DNA from: Casuarina equisetifolia
Taxonomy: Eukaryota; Streptophyta; Magnoliopsida; Fagales; Casuarinaceae
Assembly (NCBI GenBank): GCA_028551475.1
Contig: CM052357.1
Span: 14,865,931-14,929,930, forward strand
Direction: 5' to 3'
DNA length: 64,000 nt
Shown here: one piece after another, positions 50,025-63,241 of the stretch
How positions within the stretch are numbered: position 1 is the first letter of the stretch
Layout of the letters: each line of letters starts with the position of its first letter
Position numbers and translations under genes: made by a program
Notes under the pieces: model-generated
Database searches by the model: none
What the model saw: the letters and a program-made list of their open reading frames with translations, nothing else
What the model was told of the DNA's origin: nothing

Positions 50025-50362
50025 TAGTCATTTAATTAACTGGTCATTTCTGAATATCGCACTTTTTACTGTCTCTCATCTTTTGATAATTATGTTCAAC
50101 TTGTTCAGGGGGAACTTGCTTTAGCATTTGGTAATTTACTAAGGCAGCTATGGATGCCAGGATCAAGTCCTGTGGCTTCAAGGATGTTCAAGTCAAAACT
50201 TGCTAAGTTTGCTCCTCAATTCAGTGGCTATAATCAGCATGACTCTCAAGTTGGTAAATTTATTTTAGAAGGATTTTAGTTCCTTTTTGGCTGTTATGAC
50301 AGTTCATTTTTTCCTATGTAAAGAGAGATGATTTCATAGTATGTTAAATTTCTATGATCTAG

Positions 50363-50680
<318 letters not shown>

Positions 50681-53600
50681 TAATGATTTTGTATGGTGAG
50701 ATGGAAGTTGTATCTGTCATTAATTATTTGAATTGATTAGTAGTGAAAAGCTTAATGGTAAGCATTTTGTTCTAAATGATCTTTTCTTATGTTATAGGGT
50801 CAGTACCAGTCAACACTTATTTGCCCTCTTTGCAAGAAGGTTTCAGTGACATTTGACCCATTTATGTACCTTTCATTGCCATTACCTTCTACAATGATGA
50901 GGACTATGACATTGACAATTGTGGGTACTGATGGGATTACATTTCCCTCTGCTTGTACCATAACTGTGCCAATAGTGGGAGGCTCACAGATCTTATTGAG
51001 GCCTTAAGTACTGCGTGTTCTTTAAGGGATGATGAAACCCTTTTAATAGCTGAGGTATATTGCTTTGTATTTGTTGTCTTTTTGTGTGCTTTCAAATCAT
51101 TACTGGTGAAATGGTGCATATGTGCAGATTTTCTGTATGTATGTGTGTTTGTCTATGTACCGTATGTTATGGGAGCCTACCGCAACTGGGCTTTGGATCT
51201 GGAGCATGAGCTCTCAAACACCTAATTTATCATATCATCCTTTATTTGGGTAGGCTTGGGTACACTAGAATAATAATAGCCACGTTTGCTATCCCATCAC
51301 CATGTTCAAGGAGTCATATCATTACGCAATTGCATTTGTAATCCATTATGCCAATTGCCATTTGTGTCAAAATGGCACTTTCATCTGTGGTAAGAATGGC
51401 AGTGTCAGTGAGTCACGATACCAGTTACCATGGAGAATTTTGGTTGCATACTAAAAAACAATTGCACATCTCTCTCATCACTAAGTATTTTCTGTTTTAT
51501 TTCTCTATCTCTGTGCAGCGTGGGATCTATTACTGATATTTAGAAAATTTGTATGTGGATATTTACCTTGGTTAAAAGTAATTGAAGTGATTCAAAGTAA
51601 GAGTATAAAGTGAGATGATCCAAAATATGTATGATACCTATCTCTTTTTCTCTTCTTGTGTTCAGTGTGTTTAACTTTCCACTTTGAGCATTAACCTAAT
51701 AGAGTTATCTGCAGGTTGTCATGAATCGCATTTTGAACTGGTTAGAGCCATCTGGTTCCATGGCCTTGATCAGAGATGATGGCAAACTTGTTGCTTATCG
51801 GTCACCAAAAGATAGTGAGAAGTCCCCTCGAGTTGTCTTCAAGCATCAACAAGTGGAAGAGTAAGTTTAATTAAATTCTTATATGGTTTTAAAGGCTTTT
51901 ACTGTTATTTATTGCTTTAGATTGACTTCTATTTTTCTGTAATGTTCTTTATCCTGTCCATTTTCCTCCCTTCCCTGTCATGTTTAAGGAATGGTCTCAG
52001 GTATTATAACTCAACATCAGAGAATGTGAGTGTGCTTCAGAAGCATCTAGAAAACGTTAAATAGATCTCAACATGTTAGGTCTCATGTACTGCATTTATG
52101 GTGTATGTTACACTTCTGTTACATAATACCGTTCTTTTTGTCAAGTAATAAATTCTGCTTAATGAAAATGTTGCTTCCTCATGACAGGAAGTATACCAGG
52201 GTTATGCCAATGAATGATTCAATTTTGTTTTTTTTACCCCCAGTGTCTTTATCTACCCCTTAGACTGAAGTTATGTTACGATATGCTTTACATTTGAAAC
52301 GAGTCATGTCACTGATGAATTGATTATCCATAACCAATAATATGACTTCCAGACATGGTTATTCTGGCAGCTTTTACATATAACTGGTTACTTTTCACAA
52401 ATAAAATATTTTTTCTGGTGCAGCTGTTGCTAACCAGTGAGCAATTTTGGCTATCAATGTCTTTGAAGACAGTATATTTATGAAGGTTCTACATGTTATA
52501 TTTTGGTTATCAATGTCTCGTGGATGGTATATTAGGATGCACAAAATGATCTATGAGGTCTTTTTGCAATTAAAGTGTTTTGCACATCTGGTTGGGAGTA
52601 GTTGTTAAACCATCCTTTAGGGGGTGGCGTAGTGCAAATTTAGAAAATCTGCCCCATCTTGATTCTGTTCCTTTCTGCTTTGAGATTTGAGAACTTACGG
52701 CCTTATTACTTTGACTGACGAACATGTAGGTTTTAAGATTGAATCATGGTTTAGTAATGGTATACTGAAGGGAAAAAGCAGTTCATGAAAGGAAGGTTGC
52801 AGGATACTCAGGCAGCATCTAATAATGGGGTTTTGGTTTTTATTAGTTATCTAGTGGCTAATGGGTTGAAAAAATGTAGAGTTCATGTTATTGACAAAGT
52901 AAAAGAGTTTAATGGGAGGATTGATAGAAAGTGGAATGGTAGGAAGTTTGATGGTTGCAAAATTGCAGTTCTGGATCTGAAACTTGCATTTTTGGCATAG
53001 GATGGTTTCACTTTCTCAACTTTGTTTCACTTCCTGAAGCGTTTGAAGTTAAGATATTAGTTAAATCTGAAGCTATTTTTTCTGGTATTGGATTGTGTTT
53101 CCATTTCTCAACTTGGCATCACTTCTTGAAGTTTTGAACGTAAGATATTAGATTCAGCATGTTTTATTTTCTTTTTCATTCTGTTAATACTTATGGTTTC
53201 CCCATTTTAATTTTGATTATTTTAATCTTCTCAGCTTGGTGATCTGTTCAAAAAATCATTGAAGCTTTGTTCCCTTTGCTTAAAGTTGAAAATTTATCAT
53301 CGTATTTATAGCTGTTTTCCTGCCTTGCAGTGTTATGGAAATACCCCAAAGTGGAATACATTTGGCATTCCGCTAGTGGCAAGGTTATCTGATATTACTT
53401 ATGGATCTGATATACGAAAACAGTTTCTGAAATTACTCGATCCATTTCTAATGCCCACAGAAGTAGTATTAAACGATTATGGCAGTGATGTGGAAAATCC
53501 TGCCACTGGAGATTCTGAAGTGGAAGATGCAACTAGCTCTGCAGCTCTGGAAACTGAAACTAGTTCAGGTGGGTCACAGGATGAGACGTATATTGTCCCT

Positions 53601-55689
53601 GACTTCAGGTTCTTCAAAGGACCAGGACCTTCTGAGATAAAGATGAATGAACCTGTACTGTTCTCTGGGTCGACCAAAGAGTTAGAGGTTCTTGTTTTAT
53701 GGTCAGATAAGATGACTGAGAAATATGATACATACCTTCTTAGCACATTGCCAGAGGTTAAGCCCCAAAGGTTCACTGGGATGACTCAACCCTTAGAGTC
53801 CTTTTCACTCTACAAGTGCCTTGAAGCCTTCTTAAAGGAGGAGCCTTGAGGACCAGAAGACATGTGGTTAGTCTGTTCTTTTATGTTTTTTTCAATTCTA
53901 GCATTAGAAACTATTTGTTCTTTTTTAATTGTTCTTGTCTTTGTTGGGAGAACTAGAATTAAGTATTATCTTCAGATCGGTCTTGAGCAAACCTCTTTGA
54001 CTTCAACATAAGGAAATTAAGCTTTTACTCAATTCCACCTTGTATGGTTACTTTGCTATTTGTCTCTATAGGTATTGCCCTACCTGCAAGGAGCCTCAGC
54101 CAGCCATCAAAAAGCTAGATCTCTGGAGATTGCCTGAGATTCTTGTTGTTCATCTGAAAAGATTCTCACACGACCAATATTTTAAGAATAAGCTAGAAAC
54201 ATTTGTTAATTTCCCAGTTGATGATCTGGATTTCTCAACCTTCATTGCCCACAAGAACGGCCTGTTTTCCAATTGTTACATGCTGTATGCAATTAGTAAT
54301 CACTGTGGAGGTCTGGGTGGGGGTCACTATACAGCATCCGTTCAAGTAAGTGGTGTTTCTCTGTTTTTTTTTTTTTTAATTTCTTTTCAATTGCTGGTCG
54401 CTAAGTACAGTCTTCAGGATTTACTCCCTTAAGGGCTTTTATCATTTTCGGTTTTCTTCCAAACTACATAGAATCTGGCACTTGTGGAAACATATTGAAA
54501 TTTGTTGTATAGGATTGCCCGTATGATGTCCCAAAACTATGGGATTATAGCTGAAAATTGGATGCTAGTCCACTAAATTTATACTTTTTTAGCTAACAAC
54601 ATAGAAGAAGGTCAAAGAACAAGGCTAGAAACTTATACTGCAATATGACATGTAACGAACTTGGAAATGGGGAATATTTCTGATAATTTGAAAGCGTTGG
54701 CAATTCAGAGCAATCCCTGATTGAATTGCTGGAGACAAACATAGCCACCAAGAGTGAGAAAATGAATCTATTCACTTGAATGGTTCTGGCCACTTCCGAG
54801 ACTAGGTGTTTTTCAGTCAATGTGAGAGAAGACTACCAATATAAGGTGTCACTTATGAAAATTGATATTATGCCTTCTGGATCTGGATGCCTGTTGTTCT
54901 TGCCTCTCAGAACAGAGTTATGAGCCCCCTGAAGAAAAGAGGCAAAAAGAAAAGAACAGATCGACAATGTGAAAGAGGGAAGTGATTTACCTAAGGAGCG
55001 CTGAAAGTAGAGGGTAGGTGATAGTGAATGAAAGAAGGGGTGAGGCCTGACAGGTAGAGGTTTGGGTAAAAAGGAAACCAGATCTGGGAGAAGAGGCTTG
55101 TGGGTGGTAGAAGAGGATGGGAACAAGGGAGAGGTAACAGAGATGGGAGAGGGCAGGACAGAAAAAAAAAGGCTACATTTTGAGAAGGGAGGCTGGCTCT
55201 AATGAAGAGGAGCAGAAGGTGGCAGAAAAGGGATAGAGGGCAGCAGAGAGGATGGCAAAGTGGGGAAGCGAGGTGGAGGACCGTTGAAAGTAAATAGAAA
55301 CAAGCCTTGTTCTAGTAATTCTCTTGTATTGTTCGAAGTACATGCATATTTTCTTTTGTAGTTTGAATCCATCCACGACAGAGATAAGGAAGAAAAAGAG
55401 ATTTGGGAATTTGTTGGTTGCTGCTTCGATTCTTCAAATGCCTCTAACCTAATTTATAACCCGTGCATGTTCTAATATATATCTAATTTTTAAATATTTC
55501 TTTTTCTATCTTGTTACTTTATGTTATCACTCTTTCTTTTTCTAGGACATCAAGACACATTATGGCCTTTGGATTATAGAGAGACTAGCAAGGAATAACA
55601 ACTGGAAATTACAGAAATCTTAAGTGTAGGAAAAGTAGAGATTGGAAAATACAAAATTTAAAAAGGCAAAGCTTAAAAAAAAAAAACAA

Positions 55690-56146
55690 AATTCAATAAC
55701 TTCTCTACAAGTTCTATCAAAAACCTGCTTACAACTAGAATAATACTATCTTTAACTAGACAACTAAACTTAATTCTAAAAGGATCAAGAATCCTTAAAA
55801 TCTAATTTTAATCTAGGATCTCTAAAATTGAGGAAATTAAAATCTAATCAAATCAAGATCCAATAAATTAGAGATAGAATCCAACAAATTAGGGATAAGA
55901 TCCTAACAAATTAAGGATCTCAACAAATAAAGAAATTCTAGATAATTAATAACCTTAATTTAAGAATTCTAAAACAATAGTTAAGGAGTCCTAAACATAT
56001 CAAAATTCCTAGAGATTCTCTACAATGCTATTCAAGTTTAGGCTTCTTGGAACCATTAGATTATGTTGTGGCCCAAACATGTAATTGCTAAGACACTCAA
56101 CATATGAGTTGGGTCGTTAGCATAGGCTGGCATAGTTGCTCCCACA
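55690..56146 (-). mobile_element. LTR-like repeat, family X copy 2
   Basis: Minus orientation; starts TGTGGGAGCAACTATGCC at 56146. It shares the LTR start, the CCCATATG-type block and the promoter block with 36441-36960. The 42-bp U3 unit is present about once (about 55765-55810). Confidence 0.55.
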
Positions 56147-56821
56147 TTAAAATGTATGAGAGATATTGCTTATCAAAGAGCTTATTCAACATATTAAACA
56201 AGTATCTAAGCTCTAATCATGAAACCCCCAAATACCATCAAGTTAGGGTTTCAAATTTACAACAATACTTATGTGTATATAATGAATAGAGCTTAACTAG
56301 CACATAAACAAGTGTATACAAGTATAAATGATCACAAAGAAATAATCTTGAGAGAGTATCACTAAATATCACTAAAGTTCATAGAATATCATGGAAGCTA
56401 ATAGAGATAGCAATGTTTGAGCAACTTCAAATCCTTCTCACGATTTTTCACAAGTATTTCCTAAAAAAGACCTTTAGTTAATCGTCAAGAAGAGCTTTAA
56501 TATCATATTTGAAAAACAAGAGCTCATTAAGATTTCTTCTCAAACCTGACACATCCGTAACTTTCTTCTTGTTAGAAGATAAAGAAATTTCCATTAATCT
56601 ATAGTTGAAGTTTCGATTAAAGCTCACAATCAACCATTCTGACATTTAGTCCCTTCTCAAATCTTCCCATTGGAGAGTCGGCTACTCTCATAAAGAAAAA
56701 GATAGAAGCCATGCGAGAACACTTCAAATGGGGGCTAGGGCTTCTTAGTCAAGAGACTTAATTAAATAGGTGCTCCAATCTAATAAGTCGAACGATGTTG
56801 TTTCTTAATTACTAAACTATT

Positions 56822-56985
56822 AGGCTTGGATGACTCTTAAGGAAGCTTCAGTCAACTTGTTTCAAGTGGGCTTGGATCAACTCTTAATTAAGCTTCAATC
56901 GGCTTTCTTCAAACGGGCTTTGGATCAATCCTTAAGTGGACTCTGAGTGACCTACTTCATGCGAGCTTGGATTAGTCCTTTAAAT
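56822..56985 (+). repeat. ~47-bp tandem repeat, about 3.3 units
   Basis: Units start GGCTTGGATGACTCTTAAGG, GGGCTTGGATCAACTCTTAA and GGGCTTTGGATCAATCCTTA, then a partial CGAGCTTGGATTAGTCC. Each continues with AAGCTTCA(G/A)TC-type sequence and TTTCAA. Confidence 0.75.
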
Positions 56986-58229
56986 GCCTACAAATATATA
57001 AAATCCAACATTTTTTAAAAGAATTTGTTGTGCTACTAATATTTCTTCAATTTTTATTGCATAAAAATATTCCTTTTGAACATATATAAAGTTATATTAT
57101 ATAGAAATGTAAGAACCCGACTACTTTATAATATTATCAATTAATATTATAATTTACACTCATTTTACTTCATTGTTATTTAATTTTGCACATCAACATA
57201 TGAAAAACATTTATATATTATATGCAACCAAAATTTGTCATAACAAAACATATATTTTTCCAACAAAAAAGAACTCTAAATCCGTCAAGTTTGGTAGAAA
57301 CCTCAAATCAACTACTCTTGTTTGAATCTCATATAAAAGCTTCAATTCTATAATTCAAAAGAGAGTTTTTGCATAAATTGATTGAGAAATTGAAAAAGGA
57401 AAATGAGCTTGCTTGAAGTATTATGATTTTGTGAAGATCTTCGATGATACTCCTTAAATATCATATTTTTGTGATTATACTCATGTATACTTTTGTTTAT
57501 GTGCTTATTAAACTCTTATTATTATTTACACATAAACTTGATTGTAAATCCAAAATCCTAATTCTCTACAATTTAGGAGTTTCATGATTAGAGTGTGGAT
57601 TGTTACTCTACATTTCTAGAAAGCTCTTTGATTAACAATATCTATCATAAACTATACATTATTAAGGATTTGCATTATAATAATGTTGAAACAACTTTTG
57701 ATTGTAACCTCAAAGTATTGTAATTCCTTTGAAAAGGGATTAGAAAAGTTAAGAAAATATTTTCTCCTAATCAATGAGTAAAATAGATTTCAACTGGTTG
57801 AGTTGAAGGAAGTAGAGGGTGGACGTAAGTATAAGTGTCAAACCACCGTGGTAAACCTTATGTTTGTGTTAATTGTCTATTGATTGTTTGTATTCATTGT
57901 TTGTTGATGCTCATTGTTGTGTTTTAAAAATCAAATTAATAGACACTATGCTAAACAACCAATTTGATATGAATCTTATGGTGGGCTTGAGCAAACTCAA
58001 ATTAAAGGTGATATGTAAAAATAGTTTTATTTATTTATGTTTTTGGGTTTTTTTTTTTAATGAGAAAAGTGAATGTTTGGGTGGGAGGATAGGAGAAAAA
58101 ACAAAAATAAGAAGAATAAAAACAAAAGATAGATGCCAAATAAACTACATAAAGGTTGTGCCACTGATCCTTAATAAGAATTGGATAAAAGATGCAAAAG
58201 TTGAATTACACAACTTAGAAGTTTTTATT

Positions 58230-58798
58230 ATCTAGAAAATAAGTCTAATATGCTTATTATTGAAACAATGCTTCCTTTAAATCAATAGCTAAACTTAATC
58301 CTAGAAAGATCTTGGTAAGTCAAAAATTCTTAAAACCTAATCCTAAAAGGATCTTAGTAAATCAAGAATCCTTAAAACCTAATTTTAAAAAAATCCTAGT
58401 AAATCAAGAATCTTAAAATTAAGGAAGTCTGGACAAATCAGGATTATGAAAAATAGAAGAATCTTAAACAAATCAAAGATTTAATAAGTATGAAAACCCT
58501 AAATAAATTAGGAATCCAAATAATTAAGAAAACCAAACAAAATGAAATAATTTTAGATAATAAAGAAAACCTAAGAAATTAAGGACTCAATAACTATTTA
58601 GAAAATTCTTATCATCATTAATGATGAAACCTAAAACTATCTAGTAGATTTTAGTAAATATTCTTGACACTTCTTGAGATGCTTTTGAACTTTGTTCTTC
58701 TTGAATCCATTGAATCATATTATGGGCCAAACATGTATTTGATGACACACAACATATGGGTTGGACTATTAAATTGGATTGGCATAATCACTCCTGCA
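58230..58798 (-). mobile_element. LTR-like repeat, family X copy 3
   Basis: Minus orientation; starts TGCAGGAGTGATTATGCC at 58798, preceded by a purine-rich AAGGGGTTAAATTGGGA (58799-58815) that could be a polypurine tract. It contains three ~42-bp U3 units (58291-58331, 58332-58373, 58374-58413), then GATTTAAAGGAAGCATTGTT, matching the TATA-like block of copy 1. Confidence 0.6.
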
Positions 58799-60608
58799 TC
58801 CCAATTTAACCCCTTCTTAGTTGGCCATTATACCTAACAATTAGCATCAAGAGCCAAGTTCTATAATTAAAGGCTTAACATCCTAGAGTAAATCCTTATA
58901 ATGGCATTAGAGAAAGGAATAGCTGTTACAAGTTTAATAAACCATTATTGTTTGATAGTATCAATTATCGAATTAAGAGTACTTAAAAATATCTTTAGTG
59001 ATTAAAGTTTAAATAGTTTTCTAGTGAATAAAGTTTAATTGTTGTTAAGTATTGTCCGGTGCTTTTTGGATCTAGTTCTTTCATATTTTAGTTTTCTATG
59101 GAGAAGTAATCTGGTTTGTTACAAAAATAAAACAAAAGGATTCTCACTCTGAACCTGGGGCAATGAGACGGGTTTCAGAAAAGAAATAGGTTGAGAAATA
59201 CAAAATATTGCATAACACGAAGGAGAAAATCCCTAAAATTTCACACATTTTCGCGACGATTTTGATTCCCGCAAAGGATGGTTGTGGATAGGAACCCGGA
59301 TAGCCTGCACGCATCGCATAGGGAGGAGAAGAACGCTAACATCCCGGCATCTACGTCGCATGTATTGGCGAGAGAGCTAACCTGCTGCTTGCCAGGGAGC
59401 GCGCGCGCAGAGAGAGGGAGAGAGAGAGAGCCTGCGCAGAATAAGGAATTCCTAACTACCGGGAGTTCGAAGGTACTAAATTCATTAAGACTAAAATGCC
59501 CCTACTTCAAATTTATAAGGACGAGAATTGAAAAGGTCATTAAGAATGAATGATAGTTAAGACTTCCATTTTGGATGATCACGACCACCATGAAGTTTCT
59601 TCTTACTCTTCTCCAACTAAACGGCTCTTTTCATCCTAGTGGCCCCATTTGTCGTGTATTATGATGCTGTACATCTTATAATACACACTAAATTTGATAT
59701 ATATATATATTATCTTCAAAAAAAGTCAGAATTCTAAGTTTATTCTAAGAATTAAAATTAAAAGGAAATTTGGAAGGATTACGTTGGTGGAATAGTGCGG
59801 AGCCGTGACTCCATTCCTCGTCCGAACCCTGTTATATCTGCAAAACAGAATACAAAATCAGAAGAAAAAAAATAGGAAAAATCAAGCTGTGATTAGTTGT
59901 GGCCTCCGACAAAAATTCATTTACCAGATCATTGATTCACGGCATCCCAACCGCCCAAACCCTCCATTCTAATCTCGCCCATCGACGCCTTTCTCTCCCT
60001 CTCTCTCCCTCTCTCTCCCTCTCTCTCTCTCTCTCATCACCAACATCACGACCATCGAGAAAATTTAATTAAGCCAAAGAATTACACAATCATAAATACA
60101 AAATCTAGGGCTTACAATTCTCTTCTCCTTTTCGATTTTCTTTCCCTCCAAACGTGTTGTTCCCTCGTTTTTTCTAACATTTTCTCAGACGACCAGGCAA
60201 AATCTTTCCTGCCTTCTTTCTGGTATTTTTAGGTGACAGCTTCTCTTCTCTCGATCATTTTTCTAAGCAAGTTTCTATTTTTCCCGGCAAAAAAAGCTAC
60301 CCTTCATTTTCCATTTTCAGCTCTTGGGTACAAGGACGACGGCCTCCTTTGCTCTTTATTCCCCATCCTCTTTCCAGGTAAATACCCCCTCCTTATATCT
60401 TTGTGCTTGGCTTTGTGTCTTTCAAATAAGAATTTGTTTGGGGAAAATTTTTCCAGGATATTTCTTTTCTTGGGAAAGCTCGGGCTTTTCGTGATTTTGA
60501 CTTCCTCTGCAGATTGGAGGCAATTTGACGTGCCTCCTTGATTGCTCTCATTTGGAAAAGAAAAAATAAAATGTTTTCCTCCATGGAATAAAGTTATACT
60601 TTCCCGGG

Positions 60609-60612
<4 letters not shown>

Positions 60613-60665
<53 letters not shown>

Positions 60666-60690
60666 ACACACACACACACACACACACACA
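60613..60690 (+). repeat. Compound (CT)n(CA)n microsatellite in the 5' leader of the myosin-binding gene
   Basis: About 24 CT units (60613-60661) followed by about 14 CA units, 280 to 350 bases upstream of the ATG. Long CT runs are common in plant 5' UTRs. Confidence 0.95.
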
Positions 60691-60966
60691 GATTAGGGAT
60701 CAAAGCAAGCGGAGCCTTAGGAATTCTTCAATTTTTAGATTTTCATTCTGTTTGGTTTTGCTTTGTCTAGGAATGTGGTTTTGTTCTTCGAGAGTATCAA
60801 TTGCTGGGTGCTTCATTGAAGGAGAGGGACGAATTGTTGTTCGAGGATTTGTATCCGAGACCAGGGAATTGAGAGCTCACACGTAAGATTTTTTATTTCC
60901 TTGCGGTCCGATCAGATTGCTGGGCTTTGATTTGGGTTTTCTTTGAGGTTGAATGCTGATTGGTTT

Positions 60967-63241
60967 ATGGATTCGGAGGCATTTCCTTCTTCGAGAGTTT
61001 TGGTCAAATGCTGTAATTGCGGGTGTAGCTGTTCATTGATCAGTAGTTCTTCGGAGACTTGGCTGCGGTCTGTAAAACGAAAGTATGATGAGTTTGAGGG
61101 GGATGACCGATTCTCCTCCCCAGGGTTCAATTTTTTCTCCAATGCTCGAGTCCAAATTGAGAATGAATGTGCTGCGTTGCGGGAGATGGTTAGTAGCCAA
61201 CAGCAAGCAATGCAGGATTTGTATACCGAATTGGAGGAGGAAAGAAATGCTGCATCCTCAGCTGCCAGTGAGGCCATGTCGATGATATTGAGGTTGCAGA
61301 GGGAGAAGGCAGAGATCCAAATGGAGGCCCGGCAATTCAAGCGCTTTGTAGAGGAGAAGATGGCACATGACCAACAGGAGCTTTTGGCATTGGAAGATTT
61401 GTTGTATAAGAGAGAGCAGGCTATACAGTCGCTTAATTGTGAGATACTGGCTTATAAGCATAGGATGATGAGTTATGGGCTGACGGAGGTTGAGGCAGAG
61501 GGTGAGAAGGGTGGGTTTAGCCAAAACCCAAGCATGGAGTTCGATGCCCAAATTGAACTACCCATGTTCGAGTACCCACCTTTGAAATGCAATTCACGTG
61601 GAACCCAAGGTCCTTTAGAGGATGATATTGACGTTGAAGATGTTGAGAAATATGCATTTGGTGAGACACCTCTTGCAAGAGACCACTTAAAGAATTTGGA
61701 AAATAGGATATACCAGATGGAGAGAAGTCCTAGCAACAGTCGACTGGATGGTGATTTCTCAGGCTCCAAGACCATTCTAGAAAAGGGAGTGGTTAGTCAC
61801 TCTCCTAGGAGGTCAAAACACTCGAGGAGGCTTTCAAATGATTCAAGTCCATCCATAAGGATGGTCAAAGAAAGTGGTCCTGAATTTCCCACGGAACCTC
61901 CAAGGCCCATTGGCAGTTTCAATAAGACAGAGTATGTCTCTGAGACTGACGACTACTCAAATTTGAGAAAGTTCGATAATTCATCCGAGATTGCAGATGA
62001 CATGAGTGACAGAGTTTACACTATTGACTCTGTCCATAATGGAGTAACAAATGATGGTTTTACTGATCCCACCACAACATCACTGAATCAGGCTGATTAT
62101 GCAGATCCAGACATCAAGAAGCTCTACTTGAGGCTACAGGCACTCGAGGCTGACAGGGAATCAATGAGGCAGGCACTTATTTCAATGCGTACTGATAAAG
62201 CTCAAATGGTATTACTGAAAGAAATAGCTCAACATTTGTGTAAGGAAATGGCCCCAGAAAGACGAGTGACTGTGAAGAAGCCATCTATTCTTGGAAACTT
62301 TTCATTCATGTCAGTTTTTAAGGTAATTCCGGATCTCTTTTGGTGTTGGTCAATGTGGATATACACTTCTCTACTCGTATTTGTACCATGCTTTACTTTT
62401 ACTTTGGTTTATCCATGCATCATTATTTTGGTGGGTTTTTTTTTTCCCCCTCTTTCTCAATGCTATAGTTGAAGCATTTTTCAAGCCACAACATATCTCT
62501 GTCGTTATTGTTAATCTTTGTGTGGATGATATGTTGGCATTTTTCTATTATGACAGTGTCTTTGTTTTAACTTTCTTTCATGTTCCTTTCTGTTCATTCA
62601 ACCATCAGATTTTGAGATATGCCGCAGGGTTTTATATGCTGAGAGCTGAATTACGATGGCATTTTGCTGTGACTTTTCTGACATAGCCTACCATTCATTA
62701 ATGGAAGGCATTTATATTTCATTTGTGTTTGAAACTCATCATGATGGGTTTGGCATTTTATAGTTAGAAGCATAATATACGAACACATCAATTGATATTG
62801 AAGATCATTATTTTCAATTCTTCATTAACTTAGACATTCTGCAGCATGCTGCTTAAGGTTAGATTTCGATTTTAGCACTTACATTTTGTTCCATTTTCAT
62901 GTCTTGTGTTCAGTGGATCATCTCACTTGTATTCTGGAAAAAAAAGGCTCGTCGAAGCAAGTAAGTACCATTCTCTTCAAGTATTCTATTCAATTCTATG
63001 AAGATTTAGCTGCAAACCTTCTCTCTGTGCAAGGTTAGATAGTTGCCCTCAAAGTTAGTTCAGAGAAATGTCCATATTCAAGGGGACTTATCAGAGGTAT
63101 TTGACCTCTTCTTTATCACAATTTTAATGTATTTGCAGGTACATGTGTGGTCTGTCAGCCAGCAACGTGGGCTTGCTAATGCTTCTAGACAAGGGCCCCC
63201 ATTCGAGGCCATGGAGATGTCTTACAAGCACGCAAGTATAA
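60967..63241 (+). CDS. GTD-binding domain (probable myosin-binding, MYOB7-like) protein
   Basis: Three exons: 60967-62322, 62914-62960 and 63139-63241 (stop TAA 63239-63241), with GT/AG borders; 501 residues. The ATG is the first after an in-frame stop upstream and gives MDSEAFPSSRVLVKCCNCGCSCS, the cysteine-rich N-terminus of this clade. The GTD-binding (DUF593, zein-binding) coiled coil spans about residues 62-172, with NECAALREMVSSQQQAMQDL, ELEEERNAASSAASEAMSMI and QFKRFVEEKMAHDQQ. Plant proteins with this domain bind the globular tail of class XI myosins and act as receptors on moving vesicles. A second short coiled coil (LYLRLQALEADRESMRQAL) precedes a hydrophobic/basic tail encoded across exons 1-3 (MSVFKWIISLVFWKKKARRSK) and the conserved end GLSASNVGLLMLLDKGP ... 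WRCLTSTQV. Complete with no visible defects. Confidence 0.93.

Larger units (their letters stand above)
54346..60966. other. Gene-poor region from the broken end of the UBP8-like gene to the myosin-binding gene
   Basis: No coding gene is supported. It contains LTR-like family X copies (about 55690-56146 and 58230-58798), three ~47-bp tandem units (56822-56970), a (TA)n run near 59698-59710 and CT-rich runs (59990-60038). The stretch from about 60040 to 60966 is probably the promoter and 5' UTR, perhaps with a leader intron, of the gene starting at 60967. Confidence 0.5.

Noticed and set aside
60233..60663. Open frames in the CT-rich leader before the myosin-binding gene
   Set aside because: They are products of the microsatellite and leader; the real start at 60967 is strongly supported.
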